From: Gaiellasilicea sp037721555
Lineage (GTDB): Bacteria; Actinomycetota; Thermoleophilia; Gaiellales; Gaiellaceae
Length of the DNA: 64,000 nt
Reading direction: 5' to 3'
Assembly: GCA_037721555.1 (NCBI GenBank)
Contig: JBBJOI010000005.1
Coordinates: 62,001 to 126,000, forward strand
In this document: piece by piece, positions 50,650 through 60,041 of the stretch
How positions within the stretch are numbered: position 1 is the stretch's first letter
Layout: each line of letters begins with the position of its first letter
Position numbers and translations under genes: made by a program
The notes under the pieces: model-generated
Told to the model about the DNA's origin: nothing
Database searches by the model: none
Seen by the model: only the letters and a program-made list of their open reading frames with translations

Positions 50650-50973
50650 ATGCCGATCTACGAATACCGCTGCCCCGACGGTCATACCTTCGAGGTCTTC
50701 CAGCGCATGTCGGACGCGCCGGTCGAGTCTTGCCAGGCGTGCGGCAAGGCGCCCGTCGAGAAGCTCCTGTACCCGGTCGCGGTTCACTTCAAGGGTTCCG
50801 GCTTCTACTCGACGGACTACGGCCGGGCCTCGCGGAAGCGTGACAAGGACGGCAAGGAGGGTGGAGACGGCTCGAGCTCAGGGGACGGGAGCAGCGGTGG
50901 CGAGAGCTCGTCCTCCGACAAGTCCTCGGGCTCGACGGAGAGCAAGACGGCCGCCGCCGACTCCGGTTCCTGA
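50650..50973 (+). CDS. FmdB-family zinc ribbon protein (107 aa)
   Basis: MPIYEYRCPDGHTFEVFQRM and SCQACGKAPVEKLLYPVAVHFKGSGFYSTDY are the FmdB-type putative regulatory zinc ribbon. The rest is a Ser/Gly/Asp/Lys low-complexity tail. Named after an amidase-operon regulator, but the general function is unknown. ATG start. Confidence 0.92.
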   Translation: MPIYEYRCPDGHTFEVFQRMSDAPVESCQACGKAPVEKLLYPVAVHFKGSGFYSTDYGRASRKRDKDGKEGGDGSSSGDGSSGGESSSSDKSSGSTESKTAAADSGS

Positions 50974-50981
50974 GGCGCGAA

Positions 50982-51015
50982 GGTTCTTGAGGGGCGGAGG
51001 TTCTTGAGGGGCGGA
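50982..51015. repeat. Two perfect 17-bp tandem repeats
   Basis: GGTTCTTGAGGGGCGGA at 50982-50998 and 50999-51015, in the 135-base gap between the convergent FmdB and LCP genes. Confidence 0.85.
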
Positions 51016-51108
51016 GCCGACCTGCACTGAGCCTGGCTCTCGTTCCGAGCCGGCCCCCAGCCAACGAGCCGATCTGAGCCCCGGCTGAAGCGAGCCGGCC
51101 GAGGTCGC

Positions 51109-52302
51109 TCACCGGCCGGCGAGGCGCTCGCGGGCAGAGCCGACGACGCAGCCCGCGCCGAAGGGGCCCGACCCCGGCGGCGGCGGCTGCGGCGCCGAGC
51201 GGCCCGAGAACATGGCGAGAACCGCGGTGTTCTCCTCGTTGCCGATCAGTACGGACTGCCCGCCGACCGCGGACGGCTCCCCGCCCAGGCGACAGTGAAG
51301 CGTTCGGGTCCCATTCGCCCTGAACTTGACCCAGCCCAATTGCACCAGCTCGTCTGCATCGAGATCGGTCGTCAGCGGCTGGACGAGATCGGCGCCGACG
51401 AACGGCAGCCGCAGGAACGTCCCCGCACCCACGAGCCGGTCTGTCATCGCCTCAACGACCTCCTGCTGCCGTTCCCCTCGGGTGAGGTCGTTCTCGGCCG
51501 GGTCGAGCCGGTTCTCCCGGATCCGCGAGTAGATCAGGGCGCGGTGTCCGTCCATGTGCTGCTCGCCCGGCTCGAACCGCCAGCCCTGCCAGCGCTCGCA
51601 GCGCGCCTGCGTGGAGAAGGGGCAATCGAAGCGGTTGGACAGGATCGGCTTCGGCACGGTGACGTCGATTCCCCCGATCGCGTCGATGACGCTGCGGAAG
51701 TCGTCGAAGTCGACCATCGCAACGTGGTTCGCGCGCAGACCCGTGAGCGCCCGGACCGTGCGCATGGCGAGCCGCGGGCCGCCGAGCTGGAAGGCAGCGT
51801 TGATCTTGTTCGGGCCGTAGCCGGGGATGTCGACGCGAAGATCCCGCGGGATCGACATGAAGGCCAGGCGATGACGCTTTGGATCGGTGCGGACGAGCAG
51901 GATCGAGTCGGACCGACGTGCGTCCGACCGTGCTGGCGTCCGGTCGCCGTCGGTGCCGAGCAGGAGGATCAGCGTCGGCTCGGAGACCAGCAAGCCGTCC
52001 TGCGGTGCGAGCGCGGCGCGGACGTTGCGCGGCAGCCGCTTGTTCGCGTCCTCCACACCACTCCGAAATGCCAGGTAGCTGGCGGTGACCCAGACGACCG
52101 TCAGCGTGACGAGGAGCAGCAGGAGGAGGGCGATCCGGCGCCCCCAGCGGGGGCGGCGCCGACCAGGTGCAGCGCCCTTGCGTTGGCCTCCGTCTCCTGG
52201 TCGCGGGGCCTGCTCCCCGAGCGCCCCGCGCCCTGCGAGCGGCACCTTCCCTTTCGACCGCCCACCTCGGTAGAGGCGGTAGGGCTTCTCTCCCTCTGCC
52301 AT
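51109..52302 (-). CDS. LytR-CpsA-Psr (LCP) family protein (397 aa)
   Basis: Cytoplasmic Arg/Gly-rich head of about 50 residues, one membrane span (IALLLLLLVTLTVVWVTASYLA), then the extracellular LCP domain: LILLLGTDGD, RSDSILLVRTDP, MSIPRDLRVDIPGYGPNKINAAF, VDFDDFRSVIDAIGGIDV, and ALIYSRIRENRLDPAENDLTRGERQQ. LCP proteins attach wall polymers to peptidoglycan. ATG start, divergent from the ROK kinase gene. A Pro-rich C-terminal tail follows. Confidence 0.93.
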   Translation of the reverse strand: MAEGEKPYRLYRGGRSKGKVPLAGRGALGEQAPRPGDGGQRKGAAPGRRRPRWGRRIALLLLLLVTLTVVWVTASYLAFRSGVEDANKRLPRNVRAALAPQDGLLVSEPTLILLLGTDGDRTPARSDARRSDSILLVRTDPKRHRLAFMSIPRDLRVDIPGYGPNKINAAFQLGGPRLAMRTVRALTGLRANHVAMVDFDDFRSVIDAIGGIDVTVPKPILSNRFDCPFSTQARCERWQGWRFEPGEQHMDGHRALIYSRIRENRLDPAENDLTRGERQQEVVEAMTDRLVGAGTFLRLPFVGADLVQPLTTDLDADELVQLGWVKFRANGTRTLHCRLGGEPSAVGGQSVLIGNEENTAVLAMFSGRSAPQPPPPGSGPFGAGCVVGSARERLAGR

Positions 52303-52328
52303 GCAGCCGGGTATGGTAGCCGCGGCCC

Positions 52329-53231
52329 TTGAGCGAACAGCGCGTCATCGGCGTCGATCTCGGCGGCACGAAGATCCTGGCGGGACTGCTCGACCGGGAC
52401 GGAGAGGTCACCGAGCGACGAGAAGTGCCGACGCCCACGGGCTCGCAACCGGAGCTCCTGCAGGGAGTGGTGGAGGCGATCGAGAGCGTTCGGGACGATT
52501 CCGTCGCGGCGATCGGCCTCGGCATCCCCTCGGTGGTCGATCGCACAGGCGTGGCGCTCGGCTCGAACAACATCCCGTTGGCGGGCGTGGCGCTCGGCCG
52601 GGTCGTGGAGGAGCGTTTCGGCATCCCTGCGGTCGTGGACAACGACGCGAATGTCGCTGCGCTCGCCGAGTGGAAGCGAGGCGCGGGTCGAGGGGTCGAG
52701 GATCTGATCATGCTGACGCTGGGGACCGGCGTCGGCGGCGGTGTCATCCTCGACGGCCGGCTCTTTCGCGGCTGGGCCGAGCTCGGGCACATCGTCGTTC
52801 TCGCAGATGGGCCCCGATGCCAGGGCTCTTGCACCGGCTGCGGCCACCTCGAGGCGGTTGCTTCCGGGAACGCCGCCGACCGGGCGGCTGCGGAGGTCTG
52901 GGGCGCAGACGGAACCGCCGAGCAACTTGTGGCGCGGGCAACGGAGGGGGATGAGGCCGCTCTCGGCCGCTTGCGGGCGATCGGACGGCTCCTGGGCGCC
53001 GGCATCGGCTCCCTCGTCAACGTCTTCGGCGCGGAGCTCGTGGTCGTCGGCGGCGGATTCGGCCTGGCTGCAGCCCCTTTTCTGTTCGAGCCTGCCCTCG
53101 AGGTTGCGCGACGTGAGGCACTGCGACCTGCTCGGGCGGGTCTCCGGCTGGTGAGCGCGGAGCTCGGCACCGACGCCGGCCTGATGGGCGCGGGTCTGCT
53201 GGCGCTCGAATCGCTCGACACAGCGGGTTAG
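52329..53231 (+). CDS. ROK-family glucokinase-like kinase (300 aa)
   Basis: IGVDLGGTKILAGL phosphate loop, LGIPSVVD, VVDNDANVAALAEW (catalytic Asp), LTLGTGVGGGVILDG, and a zinc-binding GHIVVLADGPRCQGSCTGCGHLE (ROK C-x-C-G-x2-G-C-x-E variant). Phosphorylates a hexose, most likely glucose. TTG start. Confidence 0.9.
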   Translation: MSEQRVIGVDLGGTKILAGLLDRDGEVTERREVPTPTGSQPELLQGVVEAIESVRDDSVAAIGLGIPSVVDRTGVALGSNNIPLAGVALGRVVEERFGIPAVVDNDANVAALAEWKRGAGRGVEDLIMLTLGTGVGGGVILDGRLFRGWAELGHIVVLADGPRCQGSCTGCGHLEAVASGNAADRAAAEVWGADGTAEQLVARATEGDEAALGRLRAIGRLLGAGIGSLVNVFGAELVVVGGGFGLAAAPFLFEPALEVARREALRPARAGLRLVSAELGTDAGLMGAGLLALESLDTAG

Positions 53232-53243
53232 TGCACGAGAGCG

Positions 53244-54062
53244 ATGCCGCTCGCAGTCTGCGCAACCCCGATCGGGAACCTGGAGGACGTCACCCTGCGC
53301 GTCCTCCGCGAGCTCGCGGAGGCTGACACGGTCCTCTGCGAGGACACGCGGCACACGAGGATCCTGCTCGAGCGGCACGGGATCAGCGCACGCCTGCTCA
53401 GCCTTCACCAGCACAACGAGGCGTCGCGGGTCGGGGAGCTACTGCCGCGGCTGGAGGCAGGGGAGCGGATCGCGCTCGTCAGTGACGCCGGCCTGCCCGG
53501 CGTGAACGACCCGGGCGCGCGCCTGGTCGAGGCGGCGCTACGGATCGGCGTTCCCGTGACTGTCCTCCCGGGCGCGTCGGCGGTAGAGACGGCACTCGTG
53601 GCGAGCGGCCTCGTGGGCGCGAGGTACGCCTTCCTCGGCTACCTGCCGCGCGGGGAGAAGGCGCTCTCCGCAGTCTGGAGCGAGCTTGGATCCTGGGCCC
53701 ATCCCGCCGTCGCCTTCGAGTCGCCGAAACGTCTGCCCGGGACGCTTCGGAGCCTTGCAGTGGCGCTGCCCGAACGCCAGGCCGCTGTCTGTCGCGAGCT
53801 GACGAAGCGCTTCGAAGAGGTGGCCCGCGGCTCTGCGAGGGAGCTCGCGGAGCGGTTCGCCGAGGCACCCAGGGGCGAGATCACTCTGGTAGTCGGCGCG
53901 GGGGAGGGAATCAGGCGCGACGCCGAGCTGACGGAGTCTCTCGCCGTGGTCCGGGAGCTGGTCGCCGCCGGCCTCCCGCGGCGGCAGGCCGCAGACCTCG
54001 TCGCGCGCCTGACTCCTGCAACTCGGAACAGGTTGTATGCAGAATCGTTGCAAAGCGGCTGA
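53244..54062 (+). CDS. rsmI: 16S rRNA (cytidine-1402 2'-O)-methyltransferase RsmI (272 aa)
   Basis: SAM-dependent tetrapyrrole-methylase-fold enzyme: VCATPIGNLEDVTLRVLREL, CEDTRHTRILLERHGI, HQHNEASR, ALVSDAGLPGVNDPGARLVEA, LPGASAVETALVASGL, FLGYLPR, and FESPKRLPGTL. Length normal. ATG start. Twelve bases after the ROK kinase gene. Confidence 0.95.
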   Translation: MPLAVCATPIGNLEDVTLRVLRELAEADTVLCEDTRHTRILLERHGISARLLSLHQHNEASRVGELLPRLEAGERIALVSDAGLPGVNDPGARLVEAALRIGVPVTVLPGASAVETALVASGLVGARYAFLGYLPRGEKALSAVWSELGSWAHPAVAFESPKRLPGTLRSLAVALPERQAAVCRELTKRFEEVARGSARELAERFAEAPRGEITLVVGAGEGIRRDAELTESLAVVRELVAAGLPRRQAADLVARLTPATRNRLYAESLQSG

Positions 54063-54159
54063 GACGCCCCGCTAGCGTGGATTCGGAAGCTATCCATGAA
54101 GCCAGAGGCACTGGCGAAGACAGAGGCACTGGGAAGACACAGCACTGGGAGGTGCGTCG

Positions 54160-55896
54160 ATGCGACGATTACTTTTGGCCGCAGCCGTTCTCGCCGCGTT
54201 CATCGCGGCGCCAGCCGCTCGGGCCTGGACGTGGCCCGTCGAGGGAACCGTCTTGCGCGCGTTCGCCCTGACCGCCGATCCCTATGCAGGCGGGCAGCAC
54301 CGTGGGATCGACGTTGCGGCGCCGGAGGGTAGCCCCGTCCGCGCCGCCTCGTCGGGAACGGTCTCCTTCGTCGGCTCCGTTCCCAATGGCGGAAAGGTCG
54401 TCACCATCCAGACCGGTAGCGGCTACGCCGTGACGGCGCTGCAGCTCGGCTCGACGGCCGTGGTACGTGGAGCGGCGATCGAAGAAGGCGCGATCGTGGG
54501 AGCAGTCGGCCCGAGCTCGGACACCGTCACCGCCGAGCCGCATGTCCACCTCGGTGTTCGCGTCGCGGCCGAGCCCGAAGGCTACGTCGACCCGCTCTCG
54601 CTCCTGCCGCCGCGGAGCCCGGCTGCGCCCGTTCCGCCGCCGGTGCCTCTCCCTCAGCCGGTGCCTGCGCCTCAGCCGGCGCCCGCTCCGCAGCCGGTGC
54701 CAGTTCAGCAGCCGGCACCTGTGCCTCAGCCGGCCGCACCGCAGCTCCCGCCCCCACCTCAGGGCCAGCCTCCGTCGGCCCAGCAGCCGGTCCAGCAGCC
54801 GGGCGCGCCCCGGGCGGTCGAGGTGCCAGTCGTCCAGCCGGCTCCGGTCGGCCAGCCCACCACAACGTCTGGATCGGTGCCGTCGTCTGGATCGGTGCCG
54901 TCGTCTGGATCGGTGCCGTCGCCGGTGAGCCGGGGGACATCGCTCCGGCCTGGTGTACCTGCCGTAGCTCCCAGGGCGGGCGCCTCCGCAGGCACGGTCG
55001 AGAAGGTCTCGTCCGTGTCGGCGCCAAGGGCGTCCGGCCCACCCGCACCACGGGATGCCGCCGCCCCCTCGAGCTCCGTGCGGGCAGCCGGCCAGGTCAC
55101 TGCCGCGACCGCGCCTTTACTCGGCTCGGAAACCCTGGCCGGCGCCAGCTCGCCCGGCAGCACATCGGGCAGAGCTGCAGCTCGGCCGAGCAGGCTCGCC
55201 GCCGCGTCGATCGCCGCGCCCTCGGCGCGGCCGGTACGAGGGCGGTCGCAGGTTCCCTCCGCCCACAGCGCCTCTCACGGAGGCGCAGCAGAAGCCCTGG
55301 GTGGGTTTCCGCAGGCCCTCGCGACCCAGGCGGGCCGCGATCCACGAGTTGCGCCGGTCGCACGCAAGCACGGCGGTCGCCCTGCTCCCTCCCGTGCGAC
55401 TCCGCGTGACGCACGTCGGCCGTCAGCTCCCTCGGTCGCAGAGCACGGAGGCGGCGGTCACTCGGTGCCGTCCCTCTTGGCGACCGTCTTGGCAGCGCTC
55501 GGCGCTGCCGCGCTTGTAGTGCTGCTTGCGCTCAGGATCGACAGGGGGATCGCCGCGGGGATCCACAGGGAGATCGGCCGGGAGCCTGCACCTATCATTT
55601 CCGAGGATGAGCTTCTACCTGACCACACCGATCTACTACGTGAACTCGACCCCGCACATCGGGCACGCCTACACGACGATCGCGGCGGACATCCTCGTCC
55701 GCCATCACCGGCAGCGCGGCGAGGAGACGTTCTTCCTCACGGGGTCGGACGAGAATGCCTCGAAGAACGTCCGCTCGGCCGAGGAGGCCGGTGTCGACCC
55801 GAAGACGTTCGTCGACCGGCTCGTCGAGGAGCACTGGCGCCCGCTCGCCGCCCGCGTCGGCGCGGACACCGACTTCTTCATCCGCACGACCGATGA
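54160..55896 (+). CDS. M23-family peptidase-like exported protein with Pro/Gln-rich region (open frame 578 aa)
   Basis: Signal peptide residues 1-22 (LLLAAAVLAAFIAAPAARA), then an M23/LytM-type domain of about 120 residues: QHRGIDVAAPEGSPVRAASSGTV holds the H-x3-D metal ligands and EPHVHLGVR the H-x-H pair, so a peptidoglycan endopeptidase fold is likely. A long Pro/Gln/Ala/Ser-rich spacer follows, then a membrane span (about 441-463, LLATVLAALGAAALVVLLAL), leaving the C-terminus inside. The open frame does not stop until 55896 and overlaps metG by 290 bases; residues after about 480 look like frame shadow. GGGAGG lies upstream of the ATG. Confidence 0.75.
   Translation: MRRLLLAAAVLAAFIAAPAARAWTWPVEGTVLRAFALTADPYAGGQHRGIDVAAPEGSPVRAASSGTVSFVGSVPNGGKVVTIQTGSGYAVTALQLGSTAVVRGAAIEEGAIVGAVGPSSDTVTAEPHVHLGVRVAAEPEGYVDPLSLLPPRSPAAPVPPPVPLPQPVPAPQPAPAPQPVPVQQPAPVPQPAAPQLPPPPQGQPPSAQQPVQQPGAPRAVEVPVVQPAPVGQPTTTSGSVPSSGSVPSSGSVPSPVSRGTSLRPGVPAVAPRAGASAGTVEKVSSVSAPRASGPPAPRDAAAPSSSVRAAGQVTAATAPLLGSETLAGASSPGSTSGRAAARPSRLAAASIAAPSARPVRGRSQVPSAHSASHGGAAEALGGFPQALATQAGRDPRVAPVARKHGGRPAPSRATPRDARRPSAPSVAEHGGGGHSVPSLLATVLAALGAAALVVLLALRIDRGIAAGIHREIGREPAPIISEDELLPDHTDLLRELDPAHRARLHDDRGGHPRPPSPAARRGDVLPHGVGRECLEERPLGRGGRCRPEDVRRPARRGALAPARRPRRRGHRLLHPHDR
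54868..54921. repeat. Three 18-bp tandem repeats in the M23-protein gene
   Basis: TCTGGATCGGTGCCGTCG repeated at 54868-54885, 54886-54903 and 54904-54921, encoding SGSVPS three times in the Pro/Ser-rich spacer. Confidence 0.9.
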
Positions 55897-57133
55897 TGGT
55901 CACAAGACGTTCGTTCAGGAGTTCGTGCAACGGATCTACGACAACGGCCACATCTACCGGGACGTCTACTCCGGCCTCTACTGCGTCGGTTGTGAGGCGT
56001 TCAAGAGCGAGGCCGAGTTGGTCGACGGCAAGTGTCCCGACCACGGGATCGAGCCGGAGTGGATCGAGGAGCAGAACTGGTTCTTTCGGCTGTCCGCCTT
56101 CCAGGAGCCTCTTCTGCACCTCTACGACGAGCGCCGCGACTTCGTCCGGCCACGGTTCCGCTACAACGAGGCGCGGAGCTTCATCGCAGGCGGCCTGCAG
56201 GACTTCAGCCTTAGCCGCGCGGGCCAGCCATGGGGTGTGCCGATCCCGTGGGATCCGGGGCAGGTGGTCTATGTCTGGGTCGATGCGCTGATCAACTACC
56301 TGAGCGCGCTCACCTATGCGCGGCCCGGCGAGGATCAGCGCGCCCGCTTTTGGCCGGTTGCCCACCACCTGATCGGCAAAGACATCCTGCGTTTTCACTG
56401 CGTTTTCTGGCCCGCGCTGCTCCTCGCCGCCGGAGAGGAGGTGCCGCAGGGGATCTTCGTGCACGGCTACCTCAATCTCGATGACCGCAAGATCTCGAAG
56501 TCGATCGGGAACGTGGTCGATCCGCTCGACCTCACCTCCGAATACGGTGTGGACGCGGTGCGCTTCTGGGCTGCGCGTTCGGTGCCGTTCGGCCAGGACG
56601 GCAACGTGACGCTCGACGGCTTCCGTGAACGCTACGAGCGTGAGCTCGGGAACGACCTCGGCAACCTGCTCTCTCGCACGACGGCGATGATCGCCCGCTA
56701 CCGGGACGGCGAGCTGGCCGACACGGGCACGGTGGGCGAGGAGCTTGCGGCAGCGGCGCGTGGGGTGCACGACGAGGTGCCGACTCTTCTCGACCGCTAC
56801 GACATCACGACTGCGCTCGACCGGATCTGGGACTACGTCCGCCGTCTCAACCGCCATGTCGAGCAGACGAAGCCTTGGGTGCTGGCAAGAGACGCGGGCC
56901 GGAGCGCCGAGCTCGACAACGCTCTCTACGAGCTCACGGACGGCCTGCGAGTCGCCGCCACGGCGCTGTTCGCGTACGTGCCGGTGACCTCTGCCCAGAT
57001 CCTCGAGGCCATCGGTCAGCCAATCGAGGTCGCCTGGGAGAACGTCGCCGCGGGTCGAACGAAAGCTGTGACAGGGATCGACCCCGCGCCTCCGCTCTTC
57101 CCGCGCATCGACGCGCCAGCCCCTGCCGCGTGA
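55607..57133 (+). CDS. metG: Methionyl-tRNA synthetase MetG (508 aa)
   Basis: Class I synthetase: YLTTPIYYVNSTPHIGHAYTT (HIGH motif), zinc-knuckle region CVGCEAFKSEAELVDGKCPDH, KIILR-type DRKISKSIGN (KMSKS equivalent), and the anticodon-binding helical domain. Lacks the C-terminal dimerisation/tRNA-binding domain. ATG 55607 (MSFYLTTPI) lies within the M23 frame; the stop overlaps the tatD GTG. Confidence 0.97.
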   Translation: MSFYLTTPIYYVNSTPHIGHAYTTIAADILVRHHRQRGEETFFLTGSDENASKNVRSAEEAGVDPKTFVDRLVEEHWRPLAARVGADTDFFIRTTDDGHKTFVQEFVQRIYDNGHIYRDVYSGLYCVGCEAFKSEAELVDGKCPDHGIEPEWIEEQNWFFRLSAFQEPLLHLYDERRDFVRPRFRYNEARSFIAGGLQDFSLSRAGQPWGVPIPWDPGQVVYVWVDALINYLSALTYARPGEDQRARFWPVAHHLIGKDILRFHCVFWPALLLAAGEEVPQGIFVHGYLNLDDRKISKSIGNVVDPLDLTSEYGVDAVRFWAARSVPFGQDGNVTLDGFRERYERELGNDLGNLLSRTTAMIARYRDGELADTGTVGEELAAAARGVHDEVPTLLDRYDITTALDRIWDYVRRLNRHVEQTKPWVLARDAGRSAELDNALYELTDGLRVAATALFAYVPVTSAQILEAIGQPIEVAWENVAAGRTKAVTGIDPAPPLFPRIDAPAPAA

Positions 57134-57873
57134 TCGACACGCACGCGCACCTCGACGCGCTCGAGGGGGCGGACGAGGCGGTCGGACGGGCTGCGGCGGC
57201 CGGAGTCGACCGGATCGTGACGGTCGGAACCGGCATCGAGTCGTGTCGGGCGGCGCTCGTCATCGCTGCCGCCCACGGCGGCGTCTTCGCGGCACTCGGA
57301 ATCGACCCACACGGGGCGGGCGACGCTGCCGCGGCCGGAATCGAGGAGCTACGGGAGCTCCTCCGGCAGCCGAAGGCGGTTGCGGTCGGCGAGACCGGCC
57401 TCGACTACCACTACGGCGGTGACCGCCGGTTCGAGCAGCAGCGGTTGTTCGAGGCACAGCTCTCGCTCGCGCTCGAGCTGCGCATGACGGTCGTCGTCCA
57501 CACCCGCTCCGCCAACGACGATACGGCGGCGCTGCTCCGTCGCCACGACGGCGCTGTCGTCATGCACTGCTTCTCCGAGCCTGAGCTGCTCGACGTCGGG
57601 GTCGACCGCGGCTGGTACTTCTCCTTCGCCGGCAACGTCACCTATCCCAGAGCACAGTCGCTACGCGCCGCCGCCGCCAGGGTTCCGGCAGATCGGATCC
57701 TGGCCGAGACGGACAGCCCCTACCTCGCGCCGCAGCCGGTCCGCGGCCGACGGAACGAGCCCGCCTTCATCCGGCACACCGTCGAGGCGCTCGCGGCTGC
57801 GCGCTCCGAGGATCCCGACGAGCTGGCCGCCCGGATCGAAGCGAACGCCTCGGCTGCCTTCGGCCTCCGGTGA
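57130..57873 (+). CDS. tatD: TatD family metal-dependent hydrolase (247 aa)
   Basis: IDTHAHLDAL metal ligands, GIDPHG, AVGETGLDYHY, VVHTRSANDDT, MHCFSEPELLD, and ILAETDSPYLAPQPVRGRRNEP. Metal-dependent nuclease of the amidohydrolase superfamily. GTG start overlaps the metG stop by 4 bases; the stop overlaps rsmA. Confidence 0.94.
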   Translation: MIDTHAHLDALEGADEAVGRAAAAGVDRIVTVGTGIESCRAALVIAAAHGGVFAALGIDPHGAGDAAAAGIEELRELLRQPKAVAVGETGLDYHYGGDRRFEQQRLFEAQLSLALELRMTVVVHTRSANDDTAALLRRHDGAVVMHCFSEPELLDVGVDRGWYFSFAGNVTYPRAQSLRAAAARVPADRILAETDSPYLAPQPVRGRRNEPAFIRHTVEALAAARSEDPDELAARIEANASAAFGLR

Positions 57874-58634
57874 TCAGGGCGAAGAAGGAGCTGGGGCAGC
57901 ACTTCCTCGTCGACGAGAACATGCTCGGAGTGATCGGCCGCCTGGCCGAGCTCGAGACGCGCGACGTCGTGCTCGAGATCGGTCCGGGGCTCGGCGTTCT
58001 GACGCGGTACCTCGCTGACCGAGTCGGTCGCGTGCATGCCGTGGAGCTCGACCGTTCGCTCGAGCCGCACCTCGCCGACCTGCCGTCGCAGGTCCAGCGG
58101 CACTGGGGCGATGCGCTTGCGCTCGATCTCGCAGCGCTCGAGCCGGTTCCGACCAAGCTCGTCGCGAACCTTCCGTACAACGTCGCGACCCCGATCGTCG
58201 TAGAGAGTCTTGCCGGGCTGCCGTCGTTGGACCTCTGGTGCGTGATGGTGCAGCGCGAGGTGGCGGAGCGATTCTTCGCCGTCCCTTCGACCAAAGCCTA
58301 CGGCGCGGTCTCCGTGCTCATTCAGCTTGCTGCCCGCCGCACCGGGTTCCACGCCGTTTCCCGCACGGTGTTCCGCCCACCGCCGAACGTGGAGTCGGCG
58401 CTCATCGCCTTCCGCAGGATTCCGCTTCCGGACGGGTTCGGTCGCGTCAAACAGGTGGTGGAGGCTGCGTTCTCGCATCGGCGCAAGACGCTCCCGAACT
58501 CACTCGAGCTTGCAGGTCTCGCGACCCGTGAGCAGGCTGCCGCTGCACTCGACGTCCTCGGGCGTCCCCCGACGAGCCGGGCGGAGGCGCTCGCGCCGCA
58601 CGAGTTCGTGGTGTTGACGGAGGCATTGTGTTGA
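57870..58634 (+). CDS. rsmA: 16S rRNA adenine-dimethyltransferase RsmA/KsgA (254 aa)
   Basis: KKELGQHFLVDENMLGVI, EIGPGLGVLTRYL (SAM), ANLPYNVATPIV (catalytic N-L-P-Y), MVQREVAERF, FRPPPNVESALI and FSHRRKTLPNSL. Methylates A1518/A1519 late in 30S assembly. ATG/GTG region: begins at the GTG 57870 (GTGATCAGG) overlapping the tatD stop. Confidence 0.97.
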   Translation: MIRAKKELGQHFLVDENMLGVIGRLAELETRDVVLEIGPGLGVLTRYLADRVGRVHAVELDRSLEPHLADLPSQVQRHWGDALALDLAALEPVPTKLVANLPYNVATPIVVESLAGLPSLDLWCVMVQREVAERFFAVPSTKAYGAVSVLIQLAARRTGFHAVSRTVFRPPPNVESALIAFRRIPLPDGFGRVKQVVEAAFSHRRKTLPNSLELAGLATREQAAAALDVLGRPPTSRAEALAPHEFVVLTEALC

Positions 58635-59470
58635 CGAGGGGTACGGTGAGGCGGGCAGCCGCACCGGCGAAGATCAACCTCTCGCTCGTCGTCGGCCCTG
58701 TGCGGGACGACGGCAAGCACGAGGTCGCGACGGTGCTCCAGCGGGTGGACCTCGGCGATCGTGTCGCGATCGCACCCGCCACGGCGCTCGTGGTGACCGG
58801 CTTCGCAGGCGATACACTCGTTCGGCAAGCGTTGGAGGCGCTCGCACGCGCCGCCGGAGTGGAGCCGCGGTGGCACGCGGCGCTCATGAAGCGAATCCCG
58901 GTGGCCGCAGGTCTCGGCGGCGGCAGCTCCGACGCCGCGACCGCGCTTCGGCTCGCGAACGGCACGCTGCCGCGACCGCTGTCTTCCGAGGAGCTGCACG
59001 CGTGTGCGGCCGGCCTGGGTGCCGACGTCCCGTTCTTCCTGGCGGACGGCCCGCAACTCGGTCGGGGAGACGGCTCGGAGCTGACGCCGCTCGATCTACC
59101 ACAGGACTACTGGATTCTGCTCCTGCTGCCGAACGCAACGGCGAGTGCAAAGGAATCGACGGCGTCGGTGTACCGGAGCTTCGACGAACGCGGCGGGCAG
59201 GACGGGGCATCCGAGCGCTTCGGTGCTCTCGACCGCTCGCTCGCGCAGGTCCGGCGGCCGCGGGATCTCGCTGCGCTGCCGCCGAACGACCTCGCCTCCT
59301 CTCCGCTCGCCGACGACCTCCGCGCGCAAGGCGCCTTCCGGGCCGACGTCTCCGGTGCCGGCCCGGTTCTCTACGGTCTCTTCCACCACCGGCCGACAGC
59401 CGAGCGGGCGCAGCGCTCGCTCGCTCGCAGAGGCCGTACCTGGCTCACCGTGCCGGTCTGGTACAGCTGA
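58628..59470 (+). CDS. ispE: 4-diphosphocytidyl-2-C-methyl-D-erythritol kinase IspE (280 aa)
   Basis: GHMP kinase of the non-mevalonate isoprenoid pathway: RAAAPAKINLSLVV, RIPVAAGLGGGSSDAATALR (P-loop), GADVPFFLADG, and a C-terminal SGAGPVLYGLF. GTG 58628 lies inside the rsmA 3' end; GTG 58646 is an alternative start. Order metG-tatD-rsmA-ispE is the usual actinobacterial arrangement. Confidence 0.95.
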   Translation: MLTRGTVRRAAAPAKINLSLVVGPVRDDGKHEVATVLQRVDLGDRVAIAPATALVVTGFAGDTLVRQALEALARAAGVEPRWHAALMKRIPVAAGLGGGSSDAATALRLANGTLPRPLSSEELHACAAGLGADVPFFLADGPQLGRGDGSELTPLDLPQDYWILLLLPNATASAKESTASVYRSFDERGGQDGASERFGALDRSLAQVRRPRDLAALPPNDLASSPLADDLRAQGAFRADVSGAGPVLYGLFHHRPTAERAQRSLARRGRTWLTVPVWYS

Positions 59471-59647
59471 CTCGCAAGACGAAGCCTTGTTCGCCCGACT
59501 GTGCTGGACGGTGCGCGCGGCGTTCACGTCACGTAGCTCGCCTCATCGGTCAGATTCCTGCACCCTTTCAGCTGGCTTCCTCACCCCGCCGCGACGACAG
59601 CTTCATTCTGGTCGAAGCGGTGAGCCCGCTCCCGGTACGGTTTCGGG

Positions 59648-60001
59648 ATGAGCAGCCTTCAGACTCTCGAGCACCGGCAGGGGCGGATCGGCGCGCTCCT
59701 GCACAAGCGCCGCTTGCACCTGGTTCTGTGGATCATCGTGGTCGAGGGGATCCTCGTCCTCTTCGACGTGATCCCGTGGTGGACCGTGCTCCTTCTCGCC
59801 GTCGTCGCGTTCGCCGTCTACTGGACCGCCGGTCGCGGAACCACGAGCTCCCTCCTACGCGAGGCGAGCTGGATCGCGGCGGTCTCGCAGCTCGTCGTCG
59901 TCCTCGTCCCGGTGCTGGCCGTCGTCCTGACGTCACTCGCGATCATCGCGCTCGTCGTCGTCGCGATCGGCGCGCTCGTCCTGATCCTGCTCCGCCGGTG
60001 A
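59648..60001 (+). CDS. Small membrane protein with three or four spans (117 aa)
   Basis: HLVLWIIVVEGILVLFDVIPWWTVLLLAVVAFAVYW then SQLVVVLVPVLAVVLTSLAIIALVVVAIGALVLILLRR: Val/Leu-rich hydrophobic spans. A basic N-terminus (HRQGRIGALLHKRRL) suggests N-in topology. Similar small proteins occur in actinobacteria without known function. ATG start. Confidence 0.75.
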   Translation: MSSLQTLEHRQGRIGALLHKRRLHLVLWIIVVEGILVLFDVIPWWTVLLLAVVAFAVYWTAGRGTTSSLLREASWIAAVSQLVVVLVPVLAVVLTSLAIIALVVVAIGALVLILLRR

Positions 60002-60041
60002 CGTGACGCACGCCCATACTCGCCGCTCCTCTGACGTTCAC

